The notes below the pieces were generated by a model that had not been told where the DNA came from, made no database searches, and was given only the letters and a program-made list of their open reading frames with translations. Position numbers and translations under genes: made by a program. Positions 34,293 to 42,607 of a DNA stretch of 64,000 bases are shown one piece after another. Within the stretch, counting starts at the first letter, position 1. Every line of letters starts with the position of its first letter. Origin of the DNA: Streptomyces sp. Act143 (GTDB lineage: Bacteria > Actinomycetota > Actinomycetes > Streptomycetales > Streptomycetaceae). The stretch is taken from positions 8,942,283-9,006,282 of the forward strand of contig NZ_QFRX01000001.1 of the NCBI RefSeq assembly GCF_003143935.1, in the 5' to 3' direction.

Positions 34293-35819
34293 GTGACTTC
34301 GCCTGCAACGACGGACAGCGTTCCGCCCCAGCTCAGCGCAGCGTCCCGCCCCGCTCCGGGGCCGGCCGCCGACGAGGGACTGGCGCGGCGGCTGCGCGCG
34401 CTCGCGTGCACCGCGCCGCTGCACGACCTGGATGCGCGCAAGGCGAATCTCGCCGGTGAGTACTCGGTGTACGGCATGGCGGAGGTCGCCCTCGCCGCCA
34501 TCGACCTCGTCACGCTGAACATGGACTTCGACACGGGCGCCGACCACGACCAGATCGTCGCCCGCCTCATCCCGCGCATCGCCGCCCAGGCCCCTCAGCG
34601 TCCCGTCGCCGAGCACGAGCGGGTGGCCCGCTGGGTCCTGGAGAACCTGATCAACGTCGGCAGCGTCGACCGCGGCTTCCGGGCGGTGTACGGCACGTTC
34701 GCGCCGGACGGCACCTATGTGCGCCGCGACTACGACTTCAAGCTGATCGAGGAGGTCCCCGGCCCCGGCGGCTCGGTGTACCTCCGTACGACGGACGAGG
34801 CGGTCAACGTCCTCGTGGGTGCCCTCGACACCGACGTCACCAGCGCCCAGATCGCCGCCGAGGTCAAGCTGGAGGTGCTGATCAGCCGCGGTCGCCTCGC
34901 CGACGCGCAGCTCGCCGCCGAGCAGGCTCGGTACCGGACCGTGCAGTACTCGGAGACGCTGCGCCGGGCCCTCGACGCCACGCGGCGCAATGTCCGCGCG
35001 GTGGACTGGCTGAACGCCGTCCCGGACATGATCACCGAGGCGCTCGACCACGTGGCGGACCGCTACCGCCACGAGAACGCGATCCTCACCAACATCCGCA
35101 AGGCCCGCGACGAGTCCGAGGACCCGGAGCAGAAGCGGCGGGCCGCCGAGCTGGTCGACATCGTCAAGGACTGCATCCGGCGCCACACCCAGCTCCAGTC
35201 CCGCCTGCTGGAGGCCGGCCCGCTGTTCCGCGCGGAGCAGGACCGGCAGGCCTTCGCGGCGCCGCTGACGACGTCGGGGACAGACCTCTACGGGCACCTG
35301 GTCTCGCCCCTGCTGCCGCTACCCATGGAGCAGGCGGTCAAGGTGACCGACGCGTTCTTCGCGCGCGGGACCGGCCTGCGCACCCCGGTGGCCGTGCGGG
35401 TGGGCGACCTCGTCGACATACTGCTGACCCCGCCGGTGGAGCGGGAGCACCTCGGCGCGGAGATGCCGGAGCCGGACCTCATCGCCACGCCGGACGACAG
35501 CCGGTTCAGCGAGGAGCAGCTGGCGGCGGCCATGGAGCTGCTGGACCTGCCGGCCGACGCGCCCCGCCGGCTGTCCGGGCTGCTCGCCGAGGCCCGGCGA
35601 CAGGACCCCGAGCTGCCGTACCTCGTCGCCTTGTTGGCCGTGCACGCGGCCAGCCCGGCGGTGGGCACCGCCTACCGGCAGGGCGAGGAGAAGCTGCTGT
35701 TCGCCGTGGACGACGGCACCGAGCTGGACGATCCCGAGTTCGGCGGCGCCGACCTGATCGTGGGGACGGCGCTGCTGGACGCGGCCGGGATGGCGGCGGA
35801 CCGGACGGAGGCGGCATGA
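34293..35819 (+). CDS. Condensin-like system subunit 1 (putative kleisin, MksF/JetA position)
   Basis: 508 residues from the GTG at 34293. TAGTCT lies at 34280-34285, seven bases upstream of the GTG, with no ribosome site, so the message is probably leaderless. The protein has a helical N-terminal region, a charged middle with LEVLISRGRLADAQLAAEQARYRTVQYSETLRRALD and a coiled segment RKARDESEDPEQKRRAAELVDI, then a C-terminal wing-like tail. No enzyme motif is seen. The first-place position before a winged-helix gene and an SMC-like ATPase is that of MksF/JetA/MukF kleisins. Family assignment rests on gene order, not on a diagnostic motif. Confidence 0.62.
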   Translation: MTSPATTDSVPPQLSAASRPAPGPAADEGLARRLRALACTAPLHDLDARKANLAGEYSVYGMAEVALAAIDLVTLNMDFDTGADHDQIVARLIPRIAAQAPQRPVAEHERVARWVLENLINVGSVDRGFRAVYGTFAPDGTYVRRDYDFKLIEEVPGPGGSVYLRTTDEAVNVLVGALDTDVTSAQIAAEVKLEVLISRGRLADAQLAAEQARYRTVQYSETLRRALDATRRNVRAVDWLNAVPDMITEALDHVADRYRHENAILTNIRKARDESEDPEQKRRAAELVDIVKDCIRRHTQLQSRLLEAGPLFRAEQDRQAFAAPLTTSGTDLYGHLVSPLLPLPMEQAVKVTDAFFARGTGLRTPVAVRVGDLVDILLTPPVEREHLGAEMPEPDLIATPDDSRFSEEQLAAAMELLDLPADAPRRLSGLLAEARRQDPELPYLVALLAVHAASPAVGTAYRQGEEKLLFAVDDGTELDDPEFGGADLIVGTALLDAAGMAADRTEAA

Positions 35820-35905
35820 GCCGAGGAACCGTCGAGCAAGGTGCTGCGGCCCGCGAACAGGGGACCGCGGCGCGAGGAATCGTGGAACAAGGAGTCCGAC
35901 CGTGA
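35816..35905 (+). CDS. 29-codon frame coupled at both ends inside the condensin-like operon
   Basis: ATG at 35816 overlaps the stop of the upstream gene (ATGA, 35816-35819), and its own TGA overlaps the GTG start of the downstream gene (GTGA, 35902-35905). It reads MSRGTVEQGAAAREQGTAARGIVEQGVRP written in two parts here: MSRGTVEQGAAAREQ and GTAARGIVEQGVRP. RG(T/I)VEQG occurs twice. Only about 60 percent of third positions are G or C (CGA, GGA, CAA appear), well below neighbours, so it may be a translational relay rather than a functional peptide. The ribosome site AAGGAG for the downstream gene is inside it. Confidence 0.4.
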   Translation: MSRGTVEQGAAAREQGTAARGIVEQGVRP

Positions 35906-36792
35906 CCGAGCACGTCGAGTGGAGTGAGCCGGAAGCCGGGCCCGCGCCGGCCTCCGCCGCCGTCACCCCCGCCGACGCCGCCGACGCGGCGCGGCTCGTC
36001 GCCTTCGGACTCCAGCCCAAACTGCAGCCCGCGCGCGACCAGGAGTACACCGAACTGCTGCGGCGCTACCGGGAGGACGGCGCGTTCGCGCGGCTCGCCG
36101 ACGCCGTGGCCGCCGGGCTCGGCCTGGTCGTGCTGGAGGTGTCCCCGCGCGCGGGCATGGCCGTGACCGCCGCCGAGGACTCCGTGTTCGCCGTGCGGAT
36201 GGGCGACTACGCGCGCCGGACGTCGGCCGACGGCAGCGACCGGTTCCTGCACGGCCTGGCCCATCTCGCCGTCGCCGCCCTGGCGTTCCCGCGGCCCGAG
36301 GACCTCGCCGACGACGGCTACATCGGACGCGTCAGCGTCAACGGCGTCGACGCCTTCGTCCGGCAGGCCTGCCGGCGCCTGGAGGAGCGCGCCGAGGAGA
36401 TCGGCGAGAACACCGACCCCGCCACCGAGGCACCCGGCCTGGAGGCCGCCTGGCGGATCTGGACGAGACGCAGCGCCACCGGCGCCACCAAGGACGCGCG
36501 CCGCCTCGCCGGGTCGACCACCGGCATCGTCGGCAAGGCCGTCGCCTTCCTCACCGACTCCGGGTTCCTCCAGCGCACCGGCGACGACAACGGCGGTACG
36601 TACCGCACCACGGCCCGCTACCAGCTCCAGGTGCGCGACATGGCCGGCAGCGCGGCGATGGCCGAGCTGCTGGAGCTGGGCGTCGTCCCGGTCACCGACG
36701 GCACACCGACCCTGCTGCCCGCCGAGAACAGCGAGGACCTGGAGCTGGTGGCCGACGCCGGACTGCCGTTCCACGCTCCTGCCCAGTCCTGA
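35902..36792 (+). CDS. Condensin-like system subunit 2 (winged-helix, MksE/JetB position)
   Basis: 296 residues from the GTG at 35902 (AAGGAG at 35889-35894). The visible part is helical with winged-helix-like blocks: LVAFGLQPKLQPARDQEYTELLRRYREDGAFARLADAVAAGLGL, then LADDGYIGRVSVNGVDAFVRQACRRLEERAEE, and a second recognition-like segment KAVAFLTDSGFLQRTGDDNGGTYRTTARYQLQVR with a beta-wing. This is the layout of the KITE subunits MksE/MukE/JetB, which bridge kleisin and SMC. Direct overlap with the 29-codon frame and a 37-base gap to the ATPase gene give a single operon. Confidence 0.65.
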   Translation: MTEHVEWSEPEAGPAPASAAVTPADAADAARLVAFGLQPKLQPARDQEYTELLRRYREDGAFARLADAVAAGLGLVVLEVSPRAGMAVTAAEDSVFAVRMGDYARRTSADGSDRFLHGLAHLAVAALAFPRPEDLADDGYIGRVSVNGVDAFVRQACRRLEERAEEIGENTDPATEAPGLEAAWRIWTRRSATGATKDARRLAGSTTGIVGKAVAFLTDSGFLQRTGDDNGGTYRTTARYQLQVRDMAGSAAMAELLELGVVPVTDGTPTLLPAENSEDLELVADAGLPFHAPAQS

Positions 36793-36829
36793 ACTCCCCC
36801 CACCTGTCGAAGACTTACGAGAGTCCGCC

Positions 36830-39800
36830 ATGTACGAGCTGTCCCGGGTCCGCCTCTACTCCATCGGTCCCGCCGGTGCGCGCTACGCCGACACCGTGCT
36901 TGACCTGCGGGGCGTGGGCGACGTCGTGCCCGACCCTGCGCCCACCCAGGCGGAGTTCTTCGAGGAGGAGCCGGCCGGCCCGCCGCGCCGCCCGGCACCC
37001 GCCGGTGTGCTCTTCCTGGAGAACGGCGGCGGCAAGTCCGTGCTGCTGAAGCTGATCTTCTCGGTGATGCTGCCGGGCCACCGCAACACCCTGGGTGGCG
37101 CCAGCTCCGGCGTGCTGCGGAAATTCCTCCTCGCCGACGACTGCGGCCATGTCGCCCTGGAGTGGCAGCACACGCTGACCGGCGAGTGCGTCGTGGTCGG
37201 CAAGGTCAGCGAGTGGCGCGGACGGCAGGTCTCCAACGACCCGCGGAAGTTCGCCGAGGCCTGGTACTCCTTCCGGCCCGGCCCCGGGCTGTCGCTGGAC
37301 AACCTGCCCGTCGCCGAGTCCACGGCCGTACGCCCGCCCGTCGAGGGCGCGTCCGGCGCGCAGGGCCGCCGGCGCACCATGAAGGGCTTCCGGGACGCCA
37401 TCACCGAGGCGGGCAAGGCGTATCCGCACCTGGAAGTGCACTGGGAGGAGATCCACGACCGCTGGATCGAACACCTCGGTGACCTCGGACTCGACCCCGA
37501 ACTCTTCCGTTACCAGCGGGAGATGAACGCCGACGAGGGTGAGGCCGCCGGCCTCTTCGCGGTCAAGAAGGACTCCGACTTCACCGACCTGCTGCTGCGG
37601 GCCGTCACCGACACCCGGGACACCGACGGGCTCGCCGACCTGGTCAGCGGCTTCGGCAACAAGCTGGGCCGCCGCGCCGAGCTGATCGCCGAACGGGACT
37701 TCACCGCCGGGTCGGTCGACCTGCTCGGCCGGATCGTCGAGGCCGCCGAAACGCGCGCACGCGCGCGTGACATCCACGCCGGAGCCGAACGCCGTACGCG
37801 CACGCTCGCGCGCCGGCTCTCCGCGCGCGGCGCCCAGGAGCGGGTGCGAGCCGCCGACCTCGCCCAGCGGGTCACCGCAGCTGCCTACGCCGTCACGCAC
37901 TCCGAGGACGCCCGTGAGCGCAGCGCACTCATCGCCGCCGAACTCGCCTATCGGCACGCTTCGTTGGCGCTCGCCGGAGCCGAGAAGTCCGCCGCCGCGC
38001 AGAAGCGCGAGCTCGCCGACGCCCGCACCCTGCACTCCGCCTGGCAGGCCGCGGAGGCGGTACTGCGCCACCGCGCCGCCGCCGACCGCGTCGCGCGGGT
38101 GTCCGCCGCGATCCAGGAGGCCGAGCGGGACGCGGCCCCCGCACTGGCCGCCCGCGCCAAGGCCGCCGTCGACCTCGTACGGGCTCTGCACGCGGCAGCG
38201 GAGAGCGCCGAGACCCTCGCCAACGAGGAGGAGGAGCGCTCCGCCGCCCTCCAGGAGGTCGGCGAGTCCGCGCACCGGGACTCCACCGCCGCCGCCACCG
38301 AGGCTCAGCGTGCCCGCAGTGAGGCCGGTCACCTGCGGCAACGCCTCAGCGAGGTCGAGCAGGAGACCGCCGAGGCCGTCCGCGCCGGCTGGCTGGACGA
38401 CAGCGCGCCCGACGCCGACCCCGCCCGCGCGGCCCTCGCGGCCAGCGACGCGGAGAAAACGGCGGTGGCCGCGTGGGACACCGCGCGGGAGGCGGCTCGC
38501 CGGGCCACCGAGCACGCGCGCGAGGCGGGCGCCGCGGAGTCGCGGGCCGAGCTGACGGCAGCCCGCGCGGCCGACGCCGCTGCCGCGGCCGAGCGCTCCT
38601 ACGACGCGGAGCGACGCCTCGCCGAGGCCCTGGCGGCCGAGCCGCGACTGGCCGAACTGCTGGGCCTGACAGGTGCGTCCGGCGCGGGGCGCGCGGGAGT
38701 GCCGGTGCCCAGGGCGGGCACCGACGGCCCCCCGAAGGGCGGCTCGGCGGAACCGGGCGACGCCGAGGACACGCTGACCCCCGAGGACCTGGATCGCTTC
38801 GCCGACGAACTGCGCGAGCTGCTCGACGACGCCGTCTCCTCCGCCGAACGCCAGCTCTTCGAACTGCGCACCGCCGCCGCCGACGACTCGCGCATCCTCG
38901 GCGCCCTTGGTGACGGCGGGCTGCTGCCGCCCGGTCCGGACGTTCTGGCGACCGTGGAGTTCCTCGGTGAGCACGGCATCCCGGCGCTGCCCGGTTGGCG
39001 CTATCTCGCCCAGGCCGTCGACCCCGCCGACCACGCGCGCGTGCTGGCCGCACGGCCCGAGCTGGTCGACGGCGTGATCATCACCGACCCGGACACCCAC
39101 GCGCGGGCCCGCGAGGCGCTGAGCGAGGCGGCCCTCCTGCCACGGTCCGCGGTCGCCGTCGGCACGGCCGCCGCCCTCCTCGCCCCGACCCCGGCCGCCG
39201 ACGCGGGAGACCAGGGCGTCTTCCTCGTCCCGCCGAACCCCGCCATGCACGACGAGCACGCCGCCGACGAGGAGCGGCAGGCCCTGCGCGCGCGGGCCAC
39301 CGAGCGCGACGAGGAGATCCGATCCCTCGCGGCCCGGCTCGGCAAGGACCGTGAGCTGGCGGCGCGGCTCGCCTCCTGGCGCACCGGCTGCCCGGCGGGC
39401 CGGCTCGTCGAACTCGCGCAGGCCGCCCAGGAGGCACGCGCGTTCGCCGAGGAGTCCGAGGCCGAACTGGCCGAGGCGCGGACCGTGCGGGCCGAGGCCG
39501 ACGAGGCCGCCGCCGAGGCCACGCAGGTGCGCGACGAACGGCAGGAGGCCGCGCAGAAGGCGCGGCGGGCCGCCGACGCCCTCGCCGGGCTCGCCTTCCG
39601 GCTGCGCGAGCGCGCCGGCTGGCAGGCCAAGCTCCGTGAACTGGCCGACGAGGCCGCCGAGTCGGAAGCCCGCGCCCAGGCCTGTCTGGAGCGGGCCCGC
39701 GCCGCCGACGAGGACCGCCGTGCCGCCCAGCGGGCCGCCGACGACGCCCGCCGCACCGCGCGTGCGCTGCGCGCCGAGCGCTCCGAGATCGCCGGCGCCC

Positions 39801-41485
39801 CCGACGACGTACCGGACGGCGACCCTGAGGCGCCGAAGGCGTCCCTGCCCGCGCTCCGTGAGGCCTACCGGGCCGCCTCCCAGGTGTACGAGAAGGTCGG
39901 CGTCGGCGCCGATCTGCGTGCCGAGCAGGCCCGGGCGGAGAGCGACGAGAGCGCGGCCCTGGCCGAACTGGACCGGCTGAGCAACAAGGTCCGCACGCGC
40001 GCGGAAACGCTGCTCCAGTCGCCCGACGGCTCCGACGGGCCGTCCCGGCAGGCCGCGGCGGCCCGGGCGGAGGAGTTGGTACAGCTCCTGGAGACGCGGA
40101 TGTCCAGCGCGAGCGAACAACTCGGCCGACTGCGCGGTGAGGCCGAGCGACACGCCCCCGAGGACGGCACGGCCCACACCGAGCTGGCCGAGGAGCTCCA
40201 GCCGCGCGACGCCGAGCACGCGCAGGCGCTGCTGCGCACGGCGACCGCCGAGCTGGCCTCCCGCACCGAGTCGCTGACGCAGGCCCGGGAGGCGCACGCC
40301 GAGCTGCTGGAAGCCCACCGGGCGGCCGAGGACGCGGCCGGCGGCTTCGACGAGATCGCCGCGATGCTCCGCGATCTGCTGCGCGAACACGTCTCGGAGG
40401 ACGAGCAGGAGGACACCGAGGCCTACCCGGGCAGCCCCGAGGAGGCCCGGCAGTCCGCCGCCGAGGCCCGCCGGTCGCTGCGCGGCTGCGCCGCCGACCT
40501 GTCCGCCGCCGAGGCGGCCGTGCGCGAGGCGAGCGACGTCCTCGTCCGGCACGCCAACTCCACCCGCTACGAGCAGGTCCGCACCCCCGCCCGTCAGCAG
40601 ATCCGCGAGCTGCCCGCCTCCGCGCTGCCGGAGCACGCGCAGAAGTGGGCCGACGCCTTCGCGCCACGACTCCGCGTCCTCACGGACGAGTTGGCGCAGC
40701 TGGAGCGGAACCGGGACTCGATCGTGGACCGGCTGCGCGGGCTCGTGGAGTCGGCGCTCGCCACCCTGAGGTCCGCCCAGCGGCTGTCCCGGCTGCCCGA
40801 GGGGCTCGGCGAGTGGTCCGGGCAGGAGTTCCTGCGCATCCGCTTCGAGGAGCCCGACCAGGCGACGCTGACCGAGCGGCTGGGCGAGGTCATCGACGAG
40901 GCGACGCGTGCGGCGGTGAAGAAGAACTCCGACCTGCGGCGGGACGGCATGTCCCTGCTGCTGAGGGGCGTCGCCGCAGCACTCCAGCCCAAGGGTGTCG
41001 CCGTGGAGATCCTCAAGCCGGACGCGGTGCTGCGCGCCGAGCGGGTGCCGGTCGGGCAGATGGGCGACGTCTTCTCGGGCGGGCAGCTGCTCACCGCGGC
41101 CATCGCCCTGTACTGCACGATGGCCGCGCTGCGCTCCAACGACCGGGGCCGCGACAAACACCGGCATGCGGGCACGCTGTTCCTCGACAACCCCATCGGG
41201 CGCGCCAACGCCACGTACCTGCTCGAACTCCAGCGGGCCGTCTCGGACGCCCTGGGTGTCCAACTCCTTTACACCACGGGCCTGTTCGACACGACGGCCC
41301 TCGCGGAGTTTCCCCTGGTCATCCGGCTGCGCAACGACGCTGACCTGAGGGCCGGCCTGAAGTACATCAGCGTGGAGGAACACCTTCGTCCGGGGCTCCC
41401 GCAGCAGCCGCAGGCGCAGGAGGCGGTGCACAGTGAGATCACGGCGACGCGGATGTTCAAACGGCCGGCGCCGAGCGCGTCGTAA
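36830..41485 (+). CDS. Condensin-like SMC/MukB-type ATPase (MksB/JetC position)
   Basis: 1551 residues. Walker A is LFLENGGGKSVLL (Lys69), near the N terminus. A very long Ala/Glu/Arg-rich coiled coil (about 260-1390, with a less coiled hinge-like region around 620-860) separates it from the C-terminal ATPase half: signature DVFSGGQLLTAAIAL (1413-1427) and Walker B LFLDNPIGRAN, where Asp1453 is followed by Asn1454 and not the usual Glu. Heads at both ends around a coil is the SMC/MukB plan; length fits MukB and MksB. The partners upstream complete a condensin-like set. No JetD-type nuclease gene follows. Chromosome organisation or defence are both possible. Confidence 0.75.
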   Translation: MYELSRVRLYSIGPAGARYADTVLDLRGVGDVVPDPAPTQAEFFEEEPAGPPRRPAPAGVLFLENGGGKSVLLKLIFSVMLPGHRNTLGGASSGVLRKFLLADDCGHVALEWQHTLTGECVVVGKVSEWRGRQVSNDPRKFAEAWYSFRPGPGLSLDNLPVAESTAVRPPVEGASGAQGRRRTMKGFRDAITEAGKAYPHLEVHWEEIHDRWIEHLGDLGLDPELFRYQREMNADEGEAAGLFAVKKDSDFTDLLLRAVTDTRDTDGLADLVSGFGNKLGRRAELIAERDFTAGSVDLLGRIVEAAETRARARDIHAGAERRTRTLARRLSARGAQERVRAADLAQRVTAAAYAVTHSEDARERSALIAAELAYRHASLALAGAEKSAAAQKRELADARTLHSAWQAAEAVLRHRAAADRVARVSAAIQEAERDAAPALAARAKAAVDLVRALHAAAESAETLANEEEERSAALQEVGESAHRDSTAAATEAQRARSEAGHLRQRLSEVEQETAEAVRAGWLDDSAPDADPARAALAASDAEKTAVAAWDTAREAARRATEHAREAGAAESRAELTAARAADAAAAAERSYDAERRLAEALAAEPRLAELLGLTGASGAGRAGVPVPRAGTDGPPKGGSAEPGDAEDTLTPEDLDRFADELRELLDDAVSSAERQLFELRTAAADDSRILGALGDGGLLPPGPDVLATVEFLGEHGIPALPGWRYLAQAVDPADHARVLAARPELVDGVIITDPDTHARAREALSEAALLPRSAVAVGTAAALLAPTPAADAGDQGVFLVPPNPAMHDEHAADEERQALRARATERDEEIRSLAARLGKDRELAARLASWRTGCPAGRLVELAQAAQEARAFAEESEAELAEARTVRAEADEAAAEATQVRDERQEAAQKARRAADALAGLAFRLRERAGWQAKLRELADEAAESEARAQACLERARAADEDRRAAQRAADDARRTARALRAERSEIAGAPDDVPDGDPEAPKASLPALREAYRAASQVYEKVGVGADLRAEQARAESDESAALAELDRLSNKVRTRAETLLQSPDGSDGPSRQAAAARAEELVQLLETRMSSASEQLGRLRGEAERHAPEDGTAHTELAEELQPRDAEHAQALLRTATAELASRTESLTQAREAHAELLEAHRAAEDAAGGFDEIAAMLRDLLREHVSEDEQEDTEAYPGSPEEARQSAAEARRSLRGCAADLSAAEAAVREASDVLVRHANSTRYEQVRTPARQQIRELPASALPEHAQKWADAFAPRLRVLTDELAQLERNRDSIVDRLRGLVESALATLRSAQRLSRLPEGLGEWSGQEFLRIRFEEPDQATLTERLGEVIDEATRAAVKKNSDLRRDGMSLLLRGVAAALQPKGVAVEILKPDAVLRAERVPVGQMGDVFSGGQLLTAAIALYCTMAALRSNDRGRDKHRHAGTLFLDNPIGRANATYLLELQRAVSDALGVQLLYTTGLFDTTALAEFPLVIRLRNDADLRAGLKYISVEEHLRPGLPQQPQAQEAVHSEITATRMFKRPAPSAS

Positions 41486-41632
41486 CAGCGGCTCGGGCGG
41501 CGCCTCGGCAGGGCTCGGTGCTGCCTGGGCCGACTCGGTGGACCCCAACTCGGTGGACCCTGGCTCGGTGGAGCCCGGCGGGACTCAGCGACGGTGCGGG
41601 GGCAGGGCGCGAGGGCGGGACATGGGCAGGGT
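41486..41632. other. Short repeat-bearing intergenic region after the SMC-like gene
   Basis: Contains three copies of CTCGGTGGA(C/G)CC in about 45 bases (near 41535-41580). No gene was recognised. The repeats are too short to assign. Confidence 0.5.
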
Positions 41633-42187
41633 TCATGGGTGGGACAGCTGTCCCGCCCCACCGCGCCGGCGTATCCGCTCCTGAGTCCGCTCGGCCGTCC
41701 TGGCCTGTCGCCGCGCCCGGCGCCGCTCGCGCCGCAGGGCACGCGCGGTGCTGCTCGGCGCCGACACCACGCCGTTGCGCTGGTTCCAGACCTGGCGGGT
41801 CACCCAGACATCGAGGGCGCCCCACGTCGCCGCCACGGTGCTCGCCACGCTGCTGAGGACCATCGGGAACGCCAGCCACGATCCGGCCAGCGTGCACAGG
41901 AATGCCACCATCGCCTGGACCAGGGTCACGGCGATGATCAGCACCGCTCGCACCGCCGCCGTACGCACCGGATCGGGCATCCGGCGCCGCCGCGCCGGCT
42001 CCTCGATCCACAACGGCCGGTAGCGCGGCTGATCCTGTGCCTGCTCGCGCACCGCGGCCTGTTCACCGGCTCCGGCCGCGTCGCCGTACGCCGGAATGTC
42101 GCGATCCGGTGCCTCGGGGCCGCGCCGCGCCGTCGGCTGCGTCTCATCGCCGTCCGTAGGCGCCTCGTGCCGCTCCACCGTGCCCAT
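41633..42187 (-). CDS. Two-span membrane protein of unknown function
   Basis: 184 residues from the ATG at 42187. Hydrophilic N terminus (about 70 residues, rich in Pro, Asp, Glu, Arg), then two hydrophobic helices (TAAVRAVLIIAVTLVQAMVAFLCTL, and WLAFPMVLSSVASTVAATWGALDVWV), then a basic Arg-rich tail (RALRRERRRARRQARTAERT). Topology with basic tail inside is likely. Convergent with the SMC-like ATPase gene and divergent from cvnA across 420 bases. Function unknown. Confidence 0.65.
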   Translation of the reverse strand: MGTVERHEAPTDGDETQPTARRGPEAPDRDIPAYGDAAGAGEQAAVREQAQDQPRYRPLWIEEPARRRRMPDPVRTAAVRAVLIIAVTLVQAMVAFLCTLAGSWLAFPMVLSSVASTVAATWGALDVWVTRQVWNQRNGVVSAPSSTARALRRERRRARRQARTAERTQERIRRRGGAGQLSHP

Positions 42188-42607
42188 CAAGGTGTCACTC
42201 TCCCCACCGCCAGCAGACCGCTCGCCCGTGCTCGAACACACGCCTCTCCAGTGGCTGCCCGGCTTGCGCTGTTTTACGCCGCCCGGTTGCAGGATGCGGC
42301 TCGTGTGGCCGATTCCGCCCCCATTTCCTGAAGAGAAGGACGAACGACACGCCCCGAAGATTCCCAGGAAACGAAAAATTCTGGCCAACTGCCCACCTGT
42401 GTAGGCCGGATCGGCGTGGGCGGCCGTCGCGCAAATGCGGGAGGCAATCTCCCGCAATGCCCGGACAACTCCCCATCTCGCGCCGCCGGTGCGGAAGTTC
42501 GCACTCCGGAAGGGTCTTCGAGTTCACTGTGCGTCGGTAGTAGGCTCGCGGCGTTTGTTGACGCACATGTGTACCCCCGGCCGGCGGGGGACCAGCTGGG
42601 GGAGGCC
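42188..42607. other. Intergenic region upstream of the conservon
   Basis: About 420 bases between the divergent membrane protein and cvnA. AT-richer than its surroundings near 42300-42400 (ends with AATTTCTG-type runs). GGGGGAGG immediately precedes the cvnA ATG. No promoter pair is convincing enough to annotate. An upstream extension of the cvnA frame exists but lacks protein character. Confidence 0.5.

Noticed and set aside
36815..41548. 1577-residue minus-strand frame opposite the SMC-like gene
   Set aside because: It is low-complexity Gly/Arg/Leu-rich shadow of a coiled-coil gene with no motif of its own.
41486..42187. A JetD or MksG nuclease after the SMC-like gene
   Set aside because: The next gene is on the opposite strand and is a two-span membrane protein; no Toprim or nuclease motif is seen.
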